From Rhizomicrobium sp. (GTDB lineage: Bacteria; Pseudomonadota; Alphaproteobacteria; Micropepsales; Micropepsaceae): 64,000 nucleotides of DNA. Positions 37,702 through 45,980 of the stretch are shown piece after piece. Location of the stretch: NCBI GenBank assembly GCA_037200045.1, contig JBBCHM010000001.1:2852001-2916000 (forward strand), in the 5' to 3' direction. Position 1 is the stretch's first letter. Every line of letters starts with the position of its first letter. The notes under the pieces are model-generated. The model was not told where the DNA came from. It was given only the letters and a program-made list of their open reading frames with translations, and searched no databases. Both the position numbers and the translations under genes were made by a program.

Positions 37702-38340
37702 TTACTGGCTCGCCCAGATGATCCGGTGCATGAAGGCGATCTCGGTGATCGCGAAGCTGCGATCCTCGAATGCCGCGTTGAACGAGCGCAGCTCGATCCG
37801 CTGCGCGGTGTGCCGCGCGAGTTGCTTGGCCATCACCTCGCCGGCATGGGTGCGCACCACGACGCGGTCGCCGCGCCGCACATTCGCGGCCGGCGAGACG
37901 ATGATGCGGTCGCCGTCGCGATAGACCGGCTGCATCGACTCGCCGGTGATCTCCAGCGCATAGGCATGCTCGTCGGCGACTTCGGGGAACGGGATCTCGT
38001 CCCAGCCCGCGCCCACCGGGAACCCGGCATCGTCGAAATAGCCCTGCGCGCCCGCCTGGGCGAGGCCGATCAGGGGAACCGCGCGGCTGAAGGAGCGGCG
38101 CAGCGCGCCGTCCTGGCCGACCAGCGACACGAACTCGTCGAGCGAGGCGCCCGTCGCGTTCAATATCTTGGATACACTCTCGGTTGAGGGCCAGCGCAGC
38201 TTTCCATTGGCGCCGCCGCGCTTGCTCTTGTTAAATGTCGTCGGATCGAGTCCGGCGAGCTTCGCCAGGCCCGACGCCGAAAGACCATGGCGCGCGGCGA
38301 GCGCATCGATCGCGTGCCAGATTTGATGATGGGTCAGCAT
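37702..38340 (-). CDS. Phage-repressor-like HTH/S24 peptidase regulator
   Basis: A 212 aa transcription factor of the CI/LexA type. An N-terminal helix-turn-helix (LAARHGLSASGLAKLAGLDPTTFNKS) leads to a self-cleaving S24 domain: Ala-Gly cleavage site at about residues 96-97 (LAQAGAQG), nucleophile Ser135 in ITGESMQP and Lys172 in EVMAKQLA. Both catalytic residues are present, so DNA-damage-triggered autocleavage is possible. No prophage genes are near, so it is probably a chromosomal stress regulator; its targets are not visible. It is divergent from pyrD with 110 bp between. Confidence 0.88.
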   Translation of the reverse strand: MLTHHQIWHAIDALAARHGLSASGLAKLAGLDPTTFNKSKRGGANGKLRWPSTESVSKILNATGASLDEFVSLVGQDGALRRSFSRAVPLIGLAQAGAQGYFDDAGFPVGAGWDEIPFPEVADEHAYALEITGESMQPVYRDGDRIIVSPAANVRRGDRVVVRTHAGEVMAKQLARHTAQRIELRSFNAAFEDRSFAITEIAFMHRIIWASQ

Positions 38341-38450
38341 CGGAGTCGTCCGTAAGAAGCTGGTCCGGCAAACCGGGTAATTGTTCCTAGAAATAAGTTA
38401 ATGGTAGGAATTACCACTCCCGCCACGGTCCGGTCTAGAGGGCAAGGGCG

Positions 38451-39494
38451 ATGATCTTCGACGCCGCGGCCGCGATTTTGCGGGCTTTCCCGCCGGAATC
38501 GGCGCACCGCGCCACCATCGCGGCGGCAAAAATTTTCGCGCCTTGGTTGCCGCCGGCGCCCGTCGACGATCCGCGCCTGCGGGTGAATATGCTGGGCCTC
38601 GCCTTCCCCAATCCGCTCGGCCTGGCCGCCGGTTTCGACAAGGATGCCGAGATTCCCGACGCGATGGCGAGGTTCGGTTTCGGCTTCGTCGAATGCGGCA
38701 CGGTCACGCCACGGCCGCAGGCGGGCAATCCGCGGCCGCGACTGTTCCGCCTCGCCGAGGACCGCGCGGTGATCAACCGCATGGGTTTCAACAATGCCGG
38801 GATGGACGCGGCGGCGGCGCGGCTCGCGCGGCGCGCGCGGGCCGGCATCGTCGGCATCAATATCGGCGCGAACAAGGACTCGGCGGATCGCGTCGCCGAC
38901 TATCGCGCCGCGTTCGAGGCGCTCGCGCCGCTGGCCGACTACGTCACCGTGAACGTCTCCTCGCCCAACACGCCGGGGCTGCGCGGGCTGCAGAACCGCG
39001 ACGAGCTCGGCAGGCTTCTGGGCTTCCTCACCGGCGAGCGCACGCGGCTGTCGCTCAAGCAGCCGATCCTGCTCAAGATCGCGCCCGACCTGGACGATGC
39101 CGCGCTGGACGACATCGCCGCGGTGACCGGCGAGGCGGCGATCGAGGGCCTCATCGTCTCCAACACCACCGTCGCGCGGCCGGCGACGCTCAAGAGCGCG
39201 CATGCGAAAGAGCAGGGCGGCCTTTCCGGCGCGCCGCTGTTCGAACCCTCGACGCGCATCCTGCGCGAGATGCGGCGGCGGACCTCGCTGACCCTGATCG
39301 GCGCCGGCGGCGTTTCGAGCGGCGCGGAGGCCTATGCCAAGATCCGCGCCGGCGCGAGTCTGGTGCAGCTCTACACCGCGCTCGCCTATCGCGGCCCCGG
39401 CCTGATCGCGCGCATCAAGCGCGAATTGCTGGGCCTGCTGGCGCGCGACGGTTTCGCGAACGTCGCCGATGCGGTCGGCGTGGACGTTCGCTGA
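38451..39494 (+). CDS. pyrD: Dihydroorotate dehydrogenase, class 2
   Basis: Membrane-associated FMN enzyme that oxidises dihydroorotate to orotate with quinone in pyrimidine synthesis. The 347 aa length, the N-terminal helical extension and GLAAGFDKDAEIPDAM place it in class 2. FMN and catalytic segments are VECGTVTPRPQAGNPRPR, INRMGFNNAG, VTVNVSSPNTPGLR with the catalytic Ser, and LIGAGGVSSGAEAYAKIRAGASLVQLYTA. It stands alone on this strand. Confidence 0.97.
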   Translation: MIFDAAAAILRAFPPESAHRATIAAAKIFAPWLPPAPVDDPRLRVNMLGLAFPNPLGLAAGFDKDAEIPDAMARFGFGFVECGTVTPRPQAGNPRPRLFRLAEDRAVINRMGFNNAGMDAAAARLARRARAGIVGINIGANKDSADRVADYRAAFEALAPLADYVTVNVSSPNTPGLRGLQNRDELGRLLGFLTGERTRLSLKQPILLKIAPDLDDAALDDIAAVTGEAAIEGLIVSNTTVARPATLKSAHAKEQGGLSGAPLFEPSTRILREMRRRTSLTLIGAGGVSSGAEAYAKIRAGASLVQLYTALAYRGPGLIARIKRELLGLLARDGFANVADAVGVDVR

Positions 39495-39498
39495 CTGC

Positions 39499-39747
39499 TC
39501 ACGCCACCCTGGTGCAGCCTTCCGGCTTCAGCACGCGCTTGGTCGAGGCCGGATATTTCGCCAGCATCGCGGGCGGGCGGATCGGCCTGGCCACGAGATT
39601 GCCGCCGCAATTGGGGCAGGCGCCGTGCAGCGTGTGCCGCGTGCACTCGGCGCAGAAGGTGCACTCGAAGGTGCAGATGCGGGCGTCCATCGCATCGGGC
39701 GGCAGATCCTTGTCGCAACATTCGCAATTGGGGCGCAGTTCGAGCAT
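39499..39747 (-). CDS. DUF1272 cysteine-rich small protein
   Basis: An 82 aa protein with the pattern LRPNCECCDKDLPP, ICTFECTFCAEC and GACPNCGGNLVARPIRP: eight or more cysteines in CxC/CxxC pairs, as in DUF1272, which probably binds one or two zinc ions. The ATG at 39747 has AGGAGAGG upstream. It begins 8 bp after the CoA-transferase stop and lies on the same strand, so the two probably share a transcript. Function unknown. Confidence 0.85.
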   Translation of the reverse strand: MLELRPNCECCDKDLPPDAMDARICTFECTFCAECTRHTLHGACPNCGGNLVARPIRPPAMLAKYPASTKRVLKPEGCTRVA

Positions 39748-39755
39748 GGCCTCTC

Positions 39756-40928
39756 CTAGTCGAGTCCGAGTTCCTTCAATATCGCCGCGCGGTGTTCGTC
39801 CAGCTCCGGCGCCGCCGCGCGGGTCTTCGGGTCTTCGTGCGCCGAAAGCTTGATCGGATTGCCCTGCATGCGGATCGGGCCGAGGTCGGGGTCGAGCGTC
39901 TCGACGATCATGTTGCGGAAAAGGACCTGCGGGTCGGCCATCACCTGCGCCACGTCGTTGAGCGGGCCCGAGGGCACGCCGGCCGCGTCGAGCGCGTCCA
40001 GCCAATGGCTGGAGGAATAAGCGGAGAGCGCGACCTCCATCTCCTCGTGCAGCGCCTCGCAGTTCTGCACGCGCCTGGGATTGGAGGCGAAGCGTTCGTC
40101 GGCGGCAAGGTCGTCGCGGCCGAGCACGCGTGCGACGCGCGCGAACAATTCGTCATTGCCGGCGGCGATGGCGATGTGGCCGTCCTTGGTGGCGAAGGCG
40201 GCGAAGGGCGCGATGGAGGGGTGGCGGCTGCCGAGCCGGCCCGGCACCTGGCCCGTCGCGACATAGCGCGAGATCGCGTTCTCGAGCAGCGCCACCTGGC
40301 TGTCGAGCATGGAGATGTCGACCTTCTGGCCCTTGCCCGTCGTCTTGCGGTCGTAGAGCGCGGTGATCATGCCGATGGTCGCGAACAGCCCGGCGGACAG
40401 ATCGCCGGTCGAGGTGCCGACGCGGGTCGGCGGGCTGTCGGGATGTCCGGTCAGGCTCATCACCCCGCCCATCGCCTGCACCACCATGTCGTAGGCGGGA
40501 CGCTTGGCGTAGGGCCCGGTATGGCCGAAGCCGGAGACGCCGCAATAGATCAGCTTGGGGTATTTGTCCTTCAGCGCCTCGTAGCCGTAGCCGAGCTTCT
40601 CCATCGTGCCGCCGCGATAGTTCTCGATCAGCACGTCGGCGCGGGCGAGCAGGGCCTGGAAGATCGCGCGGTCGGCGGGCGCCTTCAGGTCGAGCGCGAT
40701 GGATTCCTTGGCGCGGTTGACGCTCATGAAATAGCCGGACTTGGTCTTGCCCGACGGGGTCTGCACGAAGGGGCCGATATGGCGGCTGTCGTCGCCGGTG
40801 ATCGGCGGCTCGACCTTGATGACGCGCGCGCCGAGCTCGTTCAGCAGCAGCGCCGCGAACGGCCCGGCGAGCACGCGGGTCAGATCGATGACGAGGAGGC
40901 CGGAAAGGGGGCCGGAGGAAAGTGTCAT
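39756..40928 (-). CDS. CaiB/BaiF family III CoA-transferase
   Basis: Moves CoA between carboxylic acids (formyl-, succinyl- or carnitine-CoA type chemistry). The 390 aa protein has GLLVIDLTRVLAGPFA, KVEPPITGDDSR, the family MSVNRAKESIALDLK, ENYRGGTMEKLGYGYE and the downstream AYDMVVQAMGG; the catalytic Asp is expected in this last segment (residues about 165-175). The start is ATG 40928; ATG 40940 is just inside a repeat and less likely. The substrate cannot be read from the sequence. It is followed by DUF1272. Confidence 0.92.
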   Translation of the reverse strand: MTLSSGPLSGLLVIDLTRVLAGPFAALLLNELGARVIKVEPPITGDDSRHIGPFVQTPSGKTKSGYFMSVNRAKESIALDLKAPADRAIFQALLARADVLIENYRGGTMEKLGYGYEALKDKYPKLIYCGVSGFGHTGPYAKRPAYDMVVQAMGGVMSLTGHPDSPPTRVGTSTGDLSAGLFATIGMITALYDRKTTGKGQKVDISMLDSQVALLENAISRYVATGQVPGRLGSRHPSIAPFAAFATKDGHIAIAAGNDELFARVARVLGRDDLAADERFASNPRRVQNCEALHEEMEVALSAYSSSHWLDALDAAGVPSGPLNDVAQVMADPQVLFRNMIVETLDPDLGPIRMQGNPIKLSAHEDPKTRAAAPELDEHRAAILKELGLD

Positions 40929-40934
40929 TCCAAT

Positions 40935-41065
40935 TGTCATCCCCGGCGAGTGCGAACGAAGTAAGCGCGAGGGAAGGGGACCCAGGTGGATGGATCGGGC
41001 CCAGTCTATCCGCCTGGGTCCCCTTCCCCTCGCATCGCTTGCGCGATGCTCGGCCGGGGATGACA
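40935..41065. repeat. Long imperfect intergenic palindrome
   Basis: Outer arms TGTCATCCCCGGC (40935-40947) and GCCGGGGATGACA (41053-41065) are perfect over 13 bp; an inner pair AGGGGACCCAGG/CCTGGGTCCCCT also matches. It separates the CoA-transferase and DUF4169 genes and overlaps the upstream candidate start of the former. Another member of the GTCATxxCCGG family seen at 36.7 and 53.2 kb. Confidence 0.8.
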
Positions 41066-41071
41066 GTTTTG

Positions 41072-41254
41072 CTATTCCTTGTCCAGCTTGTGCGCGTCGG
41101 CCGCGCGCTTGTCCTTGTCGGCGCGGGCCTTGGCGAGCTCGCGGACCGGCTTGGCGATGCCGTGCTTGGTCCGGTTGGCGTCGGCCTCGGCCGCCTTGGC
41201 GTCGCGCGCCTTGGCCTTGCGGGCGCGGCGGAGGTTGACGATCTCGGCCGCCAT
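41072..41254 (-). CDS. DUF4169 small protein
   Basis: A 60 aa, very basic protein: AEIVNLRRARKAKARDAKAAEADANR and KHGIAKPVRELAKARADKDKR. This is the DUF4169 pattern, common beside RHH-type regulators and GSTs in alphaproteobacteria. The ATG at 41254 lies 5 bp after the GST stop on the same strand. Probably nucleic-acid binding or unstructured; function unknown. Confidence 0.8.
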   Translation of the reverse strand: MAAEIVNLRRARKAKARDAKAAEADANRTKHGIAKPVRELAKARADKDKRAADAHKLDKE

Positions 41255-41259
41255 TCCCG

Positions 41260-41859
41260 CTATCCGTTGTCCTTCGCCTGGGCGCGCAGATAGGCGGGAC
41301 GCGAGGTGATGCGGGCGACATAGTCGTCGTAATGCTTGCGCGCCGGAAACAGCGTGCCTTTGAAGTACTGCACCGCCGAGCCGTACAGGATGTCGGCGGC
41401 GGAGAATTCGTCGCCCAAAAGATAGGGCGTGGCTTCGAGCTGCGCCGAGACCAGCGCCTCGAGGTCCTCGAGCGCGCCGAAGCCGGTGGGCTTGTCCTTG
41501 TCCCAGCCCTGGAAGCGCGCCGTGGCGGCGGGCTCCAGCACGCCGGCATAGAGAAACAGCCAGCGCACATATTCCGCGCGCGCGTTCTCGCCGGGCAGCG
41601 GGCCGATCTTGTGCTTCTGATGGCTGTCGGTCATGTACAGGCAAATGGCGCCGGATTCGTAGACCACCTCGCCGAAGATCTTGAGCGTCGGCACTTTCTT
41701 GAACGGGTTCACCTCCCGATAAGTGTCCGGCGCCGGCGTGCCCGAGCCGTCCGGGCGCGTGATGGGCACCAACTCGATCTTGTAGTCGACCCCCAGTTCC
41801 TCCAGCAGCCAGATGATGCGCGTGGAACGCGAGCGCGGGGCGTGAAACAGCGTGATCAT
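41260..41859 (-). CDS. Glutathione S-transferase
   Basis: A 199 aa GST. The N-terminal thioredoxin fold is ITLFHAPRSRSTRIIWLLEELGVDY with Ser/Arg in the active-site loop, followed by NPFKKVPTLKIFGEVVYESGAICLYM, which carries the cis-Pro and the Glu-Ser that bind glutathione. The C-terminal domain is all-helical. It belongs with small neighbours (RHH, DUF4169) seen together in many alphaproteobacteria. Substrate unknown. Confidence 0.92.
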   Translation of the reverse strand: MITLFHAPRSRSTRIIWLLEELGVDYKIELVPITRPDGSGTPAPDTYREVNPFKKVPTLKIFGEVVYESGAICLYMTDSHQKHKIGPLPGENARAEYVRWLFLYAGVLEPAATARFQGWDKDKPTGFGALEDLEALVSAQLEATPYLLGDEFSAADILYGSAVQYFKGTLFPARKHYDDYVARITSRPAYLRAQAKDNG

Positions 41860-41969
41860 CGAATAGAAGCCTTTCGTCTGAGGAGGCTAGAATGATTGCC
41901 AATTTGCGACAAGCGCATGACAGCGCTCTCGATAATCCCTGACCGACAGCGCGATGTCGGCGGCGGAGG

Positions 41970-42182
41970 CTAGCCACCGCCCCGGACTGCGGCAAGCGCG
42001 TGCAGGCGCAGGGCGCTGGCGAGGGGCCGCTCGCCCCGCGCGGCATCGACGCGGGCGACGAGGGCGGCGAGGCTCGGGCCGGTCCGCTTCGCCTCGGCCT
42101 CCAGCACCGCCCAGAACTCCGCCTCCAGCGCGACCGAGGTGCGGTGGCCGGCGAGCGAGAAGGAGCGCTTCCTGAGGGGCAT
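41970..42182 (-). CDS. Ribbon-helix-helix domain protein
   Basis: A 70 aa protein: PLRKRSFSLAGHRTSVALEAEFWAVLEAEAKRTG fits the RHH_4 DNA-binding family. No toxin is beside it; the next gene downstream is the GST-DUF4169 pair on the same strand, which is the usual company of this family. Probably a small regulator. It lies 8 bp after the stop of the spermidine-synthase-like gene on the same strand. Confidence 0.8.
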   Translation of the reverse strand: MPLRKRSFSLAGHRTSVALEAEFWAVLEAEAKRTGPSLAALVARVDAARGERPLASALRLHALAAVRGGG

Positions 42183-42190
42183 GACGGCTT

Positions 42191-42895
42191 CTAGTCGCGC
42201 AAGGGGCGGAAGTCCAAGTCGCGGATTTCGCGGGCCAGCTTGCGGGCGCCGCGCCTCGGCCGCATCAGCAGGCGCGGCCGGGGGAGCGTCGCGACCGCGC
42301 CGGCGACGAGCACCGCGTTGCGGTCGATCCAGCCGTCGCTGTCGAGCAGGCGGACATGGCGGAAGCTCTTTTGCGCGGCGCGGCCGATGCGGTCGGGCGT
42401 GCGGTCGCGGTCGTCCTTGACGATGATGTTCATGGCGAAGATCCCGCGCGGGCGCAGGCGCGACTTGGCGAGCGCGAAGAAGGCGGGCGCGAGGAACTGC
42501 GCCGGGATCGCGTCGCCGTCATAGGCGTCGAGCGCGATGGCGTCGTAGCGGTCGCGGCTACGCTTGAGGAAGGCGCGGCCGTCGGCGACATGGCAGGCGA
42601 CGGCGGCGGGCAGCGCGAAGAAGCGCCGCGCGATCTCGAAGGACCGGGCGCTGACGTCGACGACGGTGACCTCCACGCCGGCGCGATGCAGCATGGTGGC
42701 GAGCGTGCCGCCGCCGCAGCCGATCATCAGCACGCGCCGCGCCTTGGCCTTGCGGATGAAGAAATACATGGCGTGGATATAGTCGGCGAGGCTGACGCCG
42801 GCGGCGTCGGCGACGCTCTGGTTCTCGCCGGCCTCCCAATAGGAGACGGTGCCGGTGGCGTTGTTCTGCTCGATGACGAAATGGCCGCGGGACAT
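42191..42895 (-). CDS. Spermidine-synthase-like methyltransferase-fold protein
   Basis: A 234 aa protein with the Rossmann-like aminopropyltransferase core: VLMIGCGGGTLATMLHRAGVEVTVVD, then DGRAFLKRSRDRYDAIALDAYDGDAIP and RLRPRGIFAMNII. In spermidine synthases this is GGGDG...E and DVDp; here the polyamine-binding residues are not obvious. The N-terminal hairpin FVIEQNNATGTVSYWEAGENQS resembles the tetramer-forming beta-domain. It may make polyamines or be a related enzyme. The next gene (42896) is an adjacent small membrane protein. Confidence 0.78.
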   Translation of the reverse strand: MSRGHFVIEQNNATGTVSYWEAGENQSVADAAGVSLADYIHAMYFFIRKAKARRVLMIGCGGGTLATMLHRAGVEVTVVDVSARSFEIARRFFALPAAVACHVADGRAFLKRSRDRYDAIALDAYDGDAIPAQFLAPAFFALAKSRLRPRGIFAMNIIVKDDRDRTPDRIGRAAQKSFRHVRLLDSDGWIDRNAVLVAGAVATLPRPRLLMRPRRGARKLAREIRDLDFRPLRD

Positions 42896-43201
42896 CTAAG
42901 GCTGCGACGACGACGGAAACTCGAACTTGACCACTTCCGTCTTGGTCGGCAGCAGGAACAGCCCCAGATAGGCGCAGACCGCGACCACGGCGATCCTCGC
43001 GGCCTGCAGCCAGCGGCTGCGCAGGAAATTCCACAGCGGCGGAAATGCGAGCAGCGACGCCAGCGCCAGCAGGCCCACCGGCAAGCCGTGGGTCCCGTCG
43101 GGCGACTCGAAGAATCCCAGGAGCGCCAGGGCGGCCAGCGCCGCGCATGCGACCGCTGCGAGCCAGGCCAGGCCGGCGAGGGGGCCGATCGGCGTCTTCA
43201 C
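42896..43201 (-). CDS. Small three-helix membrane protein
   Basis: A 101 aa protein with three hydrophobic segments ([59 protein letters not shown]). It overlaps the fumarase stop by 4 bp (ATGA) and its own stop codon abuts the ATG of the next gene, so all three form one transcript. No family is recognised. Confidence 0.7.
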   Translation of the reverse strand: MKTPIGPLAGLAWLAAVACAALAALALLGFFESPDGTHGLPVGLLALASLLAFPPLWNFLRSRWLQAARIAVVAVCAYLGLFLLPTKTEVVKFEFPSSSQP

Positions 43202-44592
43202 TTCGGCCCGATCATGTCTTCCGGGCGCACGATGGCGTCGAATTCCTCCGCCGTGACGAGTCCGGTCTTGAGGGCCTCATCCTTCAGCGTGGTGCCGTTC
43301 TTGTGCGCGGTCTTGGCGATCTTGGCCGCCGCGTCATAGCCGATCTTGGGCGCCAGCGCCGTCACCAGCATCAGCGAACGCTCCAGCCCATGCTTGATGT
43401 TGTCCAGGCGCGGCTCGATGCCGACGACGCAGTGCTCGGTGAACGAGTTCGCCGCGTCCGCCATCAGCCGCACGCTCTGCAGGAAGCTGTAGGCCATGAC
43501 GGGGTTGTAGACGTTGAGCTCGAAATGGCCCTGGCTGCCGGCGAAGGTGATGGTCGCCTGGTTGCCGAAGATGCGGGTGCAGACCTGGGTCAGCGCCTCG
43601 CATTGCGTCGGATTGACCTTGCCGGGCATGATCGACGAGCCGGGCTCGTTCTCGGGCAGCGACAATTCTCCGAGGCCCGAACGCGGGCCGCTGCCCAGGA
43701 GGCGAATGTCGTTGGCGATCTTGAACAGCGAGGCGGCGACGGTGTTGATCGCGCCATGGCTGAACACCATCGCGTCGTGCGCCGCCAGCGCCTCGAACTT
43801 GTTGGGGGCGGAGGTGAAGGCAAGTCCGGTGATCGCGGCGATCCGCTCGGCGACCATCGTGTCGAAGCCCTTGGGCGCGTTGAGGCCGGTGCCGACCGCG
43901 GTGCCGCCCTGGGCGAGCTGCATCAGCGACGGCATGGACTGTTCGATGCGGCCGATGCCGTTCTGGACCTGCTGGGTGTAGCCGGAGAATTCCTGGCCGA
44001 GGGTCAGCGGCGTCGCGTCCTGGGTATGCGTGCGGCCGATCTTGATGATGCCCTTCCAGGCCTCGGCCTTGGCGTGCAGCGCGTCGCGCAGGGTGCGCAG
44101 GGCGGGGATCAGATGGTTGTGGATCTCCTCGGCGCAGGCGATGTGCATGGCCGTCGGATAGGTGTCGTTCGACGACTGGCTCATATTGACGTGGTCGTTG
44201 GGATGGACCGGCTTCTTGGAGCCCATCTCGCCGCCCAGCATCTGGATCGCACGGTTGGAGATCACCTCATTGGCGTTCATGTTGGACTGGGTGCCCGAGC
44301 CGGTCTGCCAGACGCTGAGCGGGAAATGGGCGTCGAGCTTGCCCTCGATCACCTCCTGCGCCGCCCTGACGATGGCCTCGCCGATCTTGGGGTCGAGATG
44401 GCCGAGCGCCATGTTGGTTTCGGCGGCGGCGCGCTTGACGACGCCGAGCGCCCGCACGATGGCGGCGGGCTGCTTCTCCCAGCCGATCTTGAAATTGTGC
44501 AGCGAGCGTTCCGCCTGCGCCCCCCAATATCTGGAGGCGTCGACCTCGACGGGTCCGAAAGTGTCGGTTTCGGTGCGGGTGGGTTTGGTCAT
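43198..44592 (-). CDS. fumC: Class II fumarase
   Basis: Iron-independent hydration of fumarate to malate in the TCA cycle. The 464 aa protein has [75 protein letters not shown] and the superfamily signature [16 protein letters not shown]. It reads in the same direction as the two following genes. A short gap separates it from the toxin-antitoxin pair. Confidence 0.97.
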   Translation of the reverse strand: MTKPTRTETDTFGPVEVDASRYWGAQAERSLHNFKIGWEKQPAAIVRALGVVKRAAAETNMALGHLDPKIGEAIVRAAQEVIEGKLDAHFPLSVWQTGSGTQSNMNANEVISNRAIQMLGGEMGSKKPVHPNDHVNMSQSSNDTYPTAMHIACAEEIHNHLIPALRTLRDALHAKAEAWKGIIKIGRTHTQDATPLTLGQEFSGYTQQVQNGIGRIEQSMPSLMQLAQGGTAVGTGLNAPKGFDTMVAERIAAITGLAFTSAPNKFEALAAHDAMVFSHGAINTVAASLFKIANDIRLLGSGPRSGLGELSLPENEPGSSIMPGKVNPTQCEALTQVCTRIFGNQATITFAGSQGHFELNVYNPVMAYSFLQSVRLMADAANSFTEHCVVGIEPRLDNIKHGLERSLMLVTALAPKIGYDAAAKIAKTAHKNGTTLKDEALKTGLVTAEEFDAIVRPEDMIGPK

Positions 44593-44639
44593 GGTCGAGC
44601 GTCCGGCGGTGGTTTTGAGCGCGTTCTAGGCGCTTTGGC

Positions 44640-45056
44640 CTAAGCCGTCCACGGGTCGATGAGCGTCACGCCAGTGTGAACGAAGTCTTTGGTGTCGCGC
44701 GTCGCCACGGCCGCGCCATGGGCGCGGGCGATGGCGGCGATCTGCGAGTCGAAAATCTTGACCTCCAGGCCGGCCTTTTCCCGCTCGACGGCAATCGCCG
44801 CGAACTGTTCGGCGGCACGGCTGTCGAACGGCAGCACGCGCCCGGCGAAATCGACGGCGAAAATCTGCCGTGCCTGTTCGAGAAGCGCCGTCCGCCTCCT
44901 TCCGGCCGGCAGGCGGTGGAAACCATAATGCATCTCGGCCTGCGTAACCGCGGTGACGTAGAGTTCGGGCGAGAATTGCGCCAGCCAGCGCAGCACGCGT
45001 TCCGACGGCTGCGGTTTTCCGGGTTCCGACACGACGTTGGTGTCGAGGATGATCAT
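44640..45056 (-). CDS. PIN-domain toxin, VapC/FitB type
   Basis: A 138 aa ribonuclease toxin. The PIN core is MIILDTNVVSE (Asp5), the QAEMHYGF acidic residue near 40, then FDSQIAAIARAHGAAVATRDTKDF with the third and fourth acidic positions. The length and ending resemble FitB of Neisseria. It overlaps the upstream antitoxin gene by 4 bp (ATGA). Expected target is tRNA or rRNA. Confidence 0.92.
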   Translation of the reverse strand: MIILDTNVVSEPGKPQPSERVLRWLAQFSPELYVTAVTQAEMHYGFHRLPAGRRRTALLEQARQIFAVDFAGRVLPFDSRAAEQFAAIAVEREKAGLEVKIFDSQIAAIARAHGAAVATRDTKDFVHTGVTLIDPWTA

Positions 45057-45310
45057 GCCTTTCGGCGTAACCGGGGGGGCGGCGCGGACAGGACCTCATC
45101 GGGAAAGTCCTCGATCTCGACGCCGCCGAAAGCCGCGAAGCGGCGGCGGATGGCTTCGCCGATATCGACCTTCGGCTTCGGATTCGCGAGCGCCTCCCGG
45201 CTCAGGATGTCGCGCACCTCAGCCTCCAGCGAGCGGCCGTTTTCGGCGGCGCGCAATCGCAAGCGTCGCTTCACGGATTCGTCGAGGTTTCGGATCGTCA
45301 TGCCGGCCAT
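45053..45310 (-). CDS. RHH antitoxin, FitA/VapB type
   Basis: An 85 aa antitoxin. AGMTIRNLDESVKRRLRLRAAENGRSLEAEVRDIL is the FitA-type ribbon-helix-helix, and the C-terminal stretch (IRRRFAAFGGVEIEDFPDEVL) should bind the PIN toxin. The start at 45310 has an operator directly beside it; ATG 45301 is the alternative. Neither has a clear Shine-Dalgarno site, so the message may be leaderless. Confidence 0.9.
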   Translation of the reverse strand: MAGMTIRNLDESVKRRLRLRAAENGRSLEAEVRDILSREALANPKPKVDIGEAIRRRFAAFGGVEIEDFPDEVLSAPPPRLRRKA

Positions 45311-45343
45311 GCAATCAATGTAATCATTGATTGCATTGATTGC
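45311..45343. promoter_or_regulatory. FitA-type operator with three half-sites
   Basis: GCAATCAATG (45311-45320) and CATTGATTGC (45325-45334) make a perfect 10-bp inverted repeat with a 4-bp spacer; CATTGATTGC is then repeated directly at 45334-45343. It touches the antitoxin start codon, so it probably overlaps the promoter and mediates autoregulation. Confidence 0.8.
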
Positions 45344-45359
45344 AACCGCGGGTTCCGAC

Positions 45360-45878
45360 TTATTTCTTCCGGAACGAATCCAAACTCACCACTTCGCCCG
45401 GCGCGGCGGCGGGTTTTTCGGAGGCCTCGGCCGGCTTCGCCGGCTCGACCGTCTTCTCGCGGTTCTGCTCGACGGCGGGCTGCGGCAGCATGGTGGGCGA
45501 GGACGCACCCTTGGCGTCGCCTTCCTGGCCGCGGAACTGAAGGCCGAACTGCACGCCCGGATCGAAGAAGGCGGTGAGCGCCGGAAACGGGATGACGAGG
45601 GTCGCGGGCAGCTTCTTGAAGGTGAGCGTGACCTCGAAGCGGTCCTCGGTGACCTTCAGGCCCCAGAACTGATGCTGGAGGATGATGGTCATCTCGTCGG
45701 GATATTGCTCGCGCAGGAAATCGGGAATGTCGACGCCGGGAAATTTCGTCTTGAAGGTCAGATAGAAATGGTGCGATCCGATCAGCCCCTGCTTCTCGAT
45801 CCGGCGCAGGGCATCGCGCACGACGCCGCGCAGCGCCGCGTCGGTCAATGCCTGATAGCCGATGAAGTCCTTCGCCAT
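45360..45878 (-). CDS. sspB: SspB-type ClpXP adaptor (alpha class)
   Basis: Delivers ssrA-tagged and other substrates to ClpXP. The 172 aa protein starts at AKDFIGYQALTDAALRGVV, the alpha-SspB N-terminus, and includes GSHHFYLTFKTKFPGVDIPDFL, LQHQFWGLKV and VIPFPALTAFFDPGVQFGLQF. The C-terminal tail (VVSLDSFRKK) is the short ClpX-binding peptide after a Pro/Ala/Glu linker. ATG 45878 is chosen because it begins the conserved region. The gene is monocistronic here. Confidence 0.92.
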   Translation of the reverse strand: MAKDFIGYQALTDAALRGVVRDALRRIEKQGLIGSHHFYLTFKTKFPGVDIPDFLREQYPDEMTIILQHQFWGLKVTEDRFEVTLTFKKLPATLVIPFPALTAFFDPGVQFGLQFRGQEGDAKGASSPTMLPQPAVEQNREKTVEPAKPAEASEKPAAAPGEVVSLDSFRKK

Positions 45879-45980
45879 GCGCGGGTCCGATGCTGAAGGC
45901 GAGAGACTAAGCGCGCCCATTGCTAAGTCAATGCGACGCGGCAAGGTGTAAGGCATGCGCGGCGATGCTAGTGTCCCGCC

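Noticed and set aside
37702-38340. Prophage with CI-like repressor
   Set aside because: No integrase, structural or lysis genes around it.
45311-45343. Repeated CATTGATTGC as a possible CRISPR or iteron
   Set aside because: Only three half-sites, contiguous with an antitoxin promoter; no replication genes.
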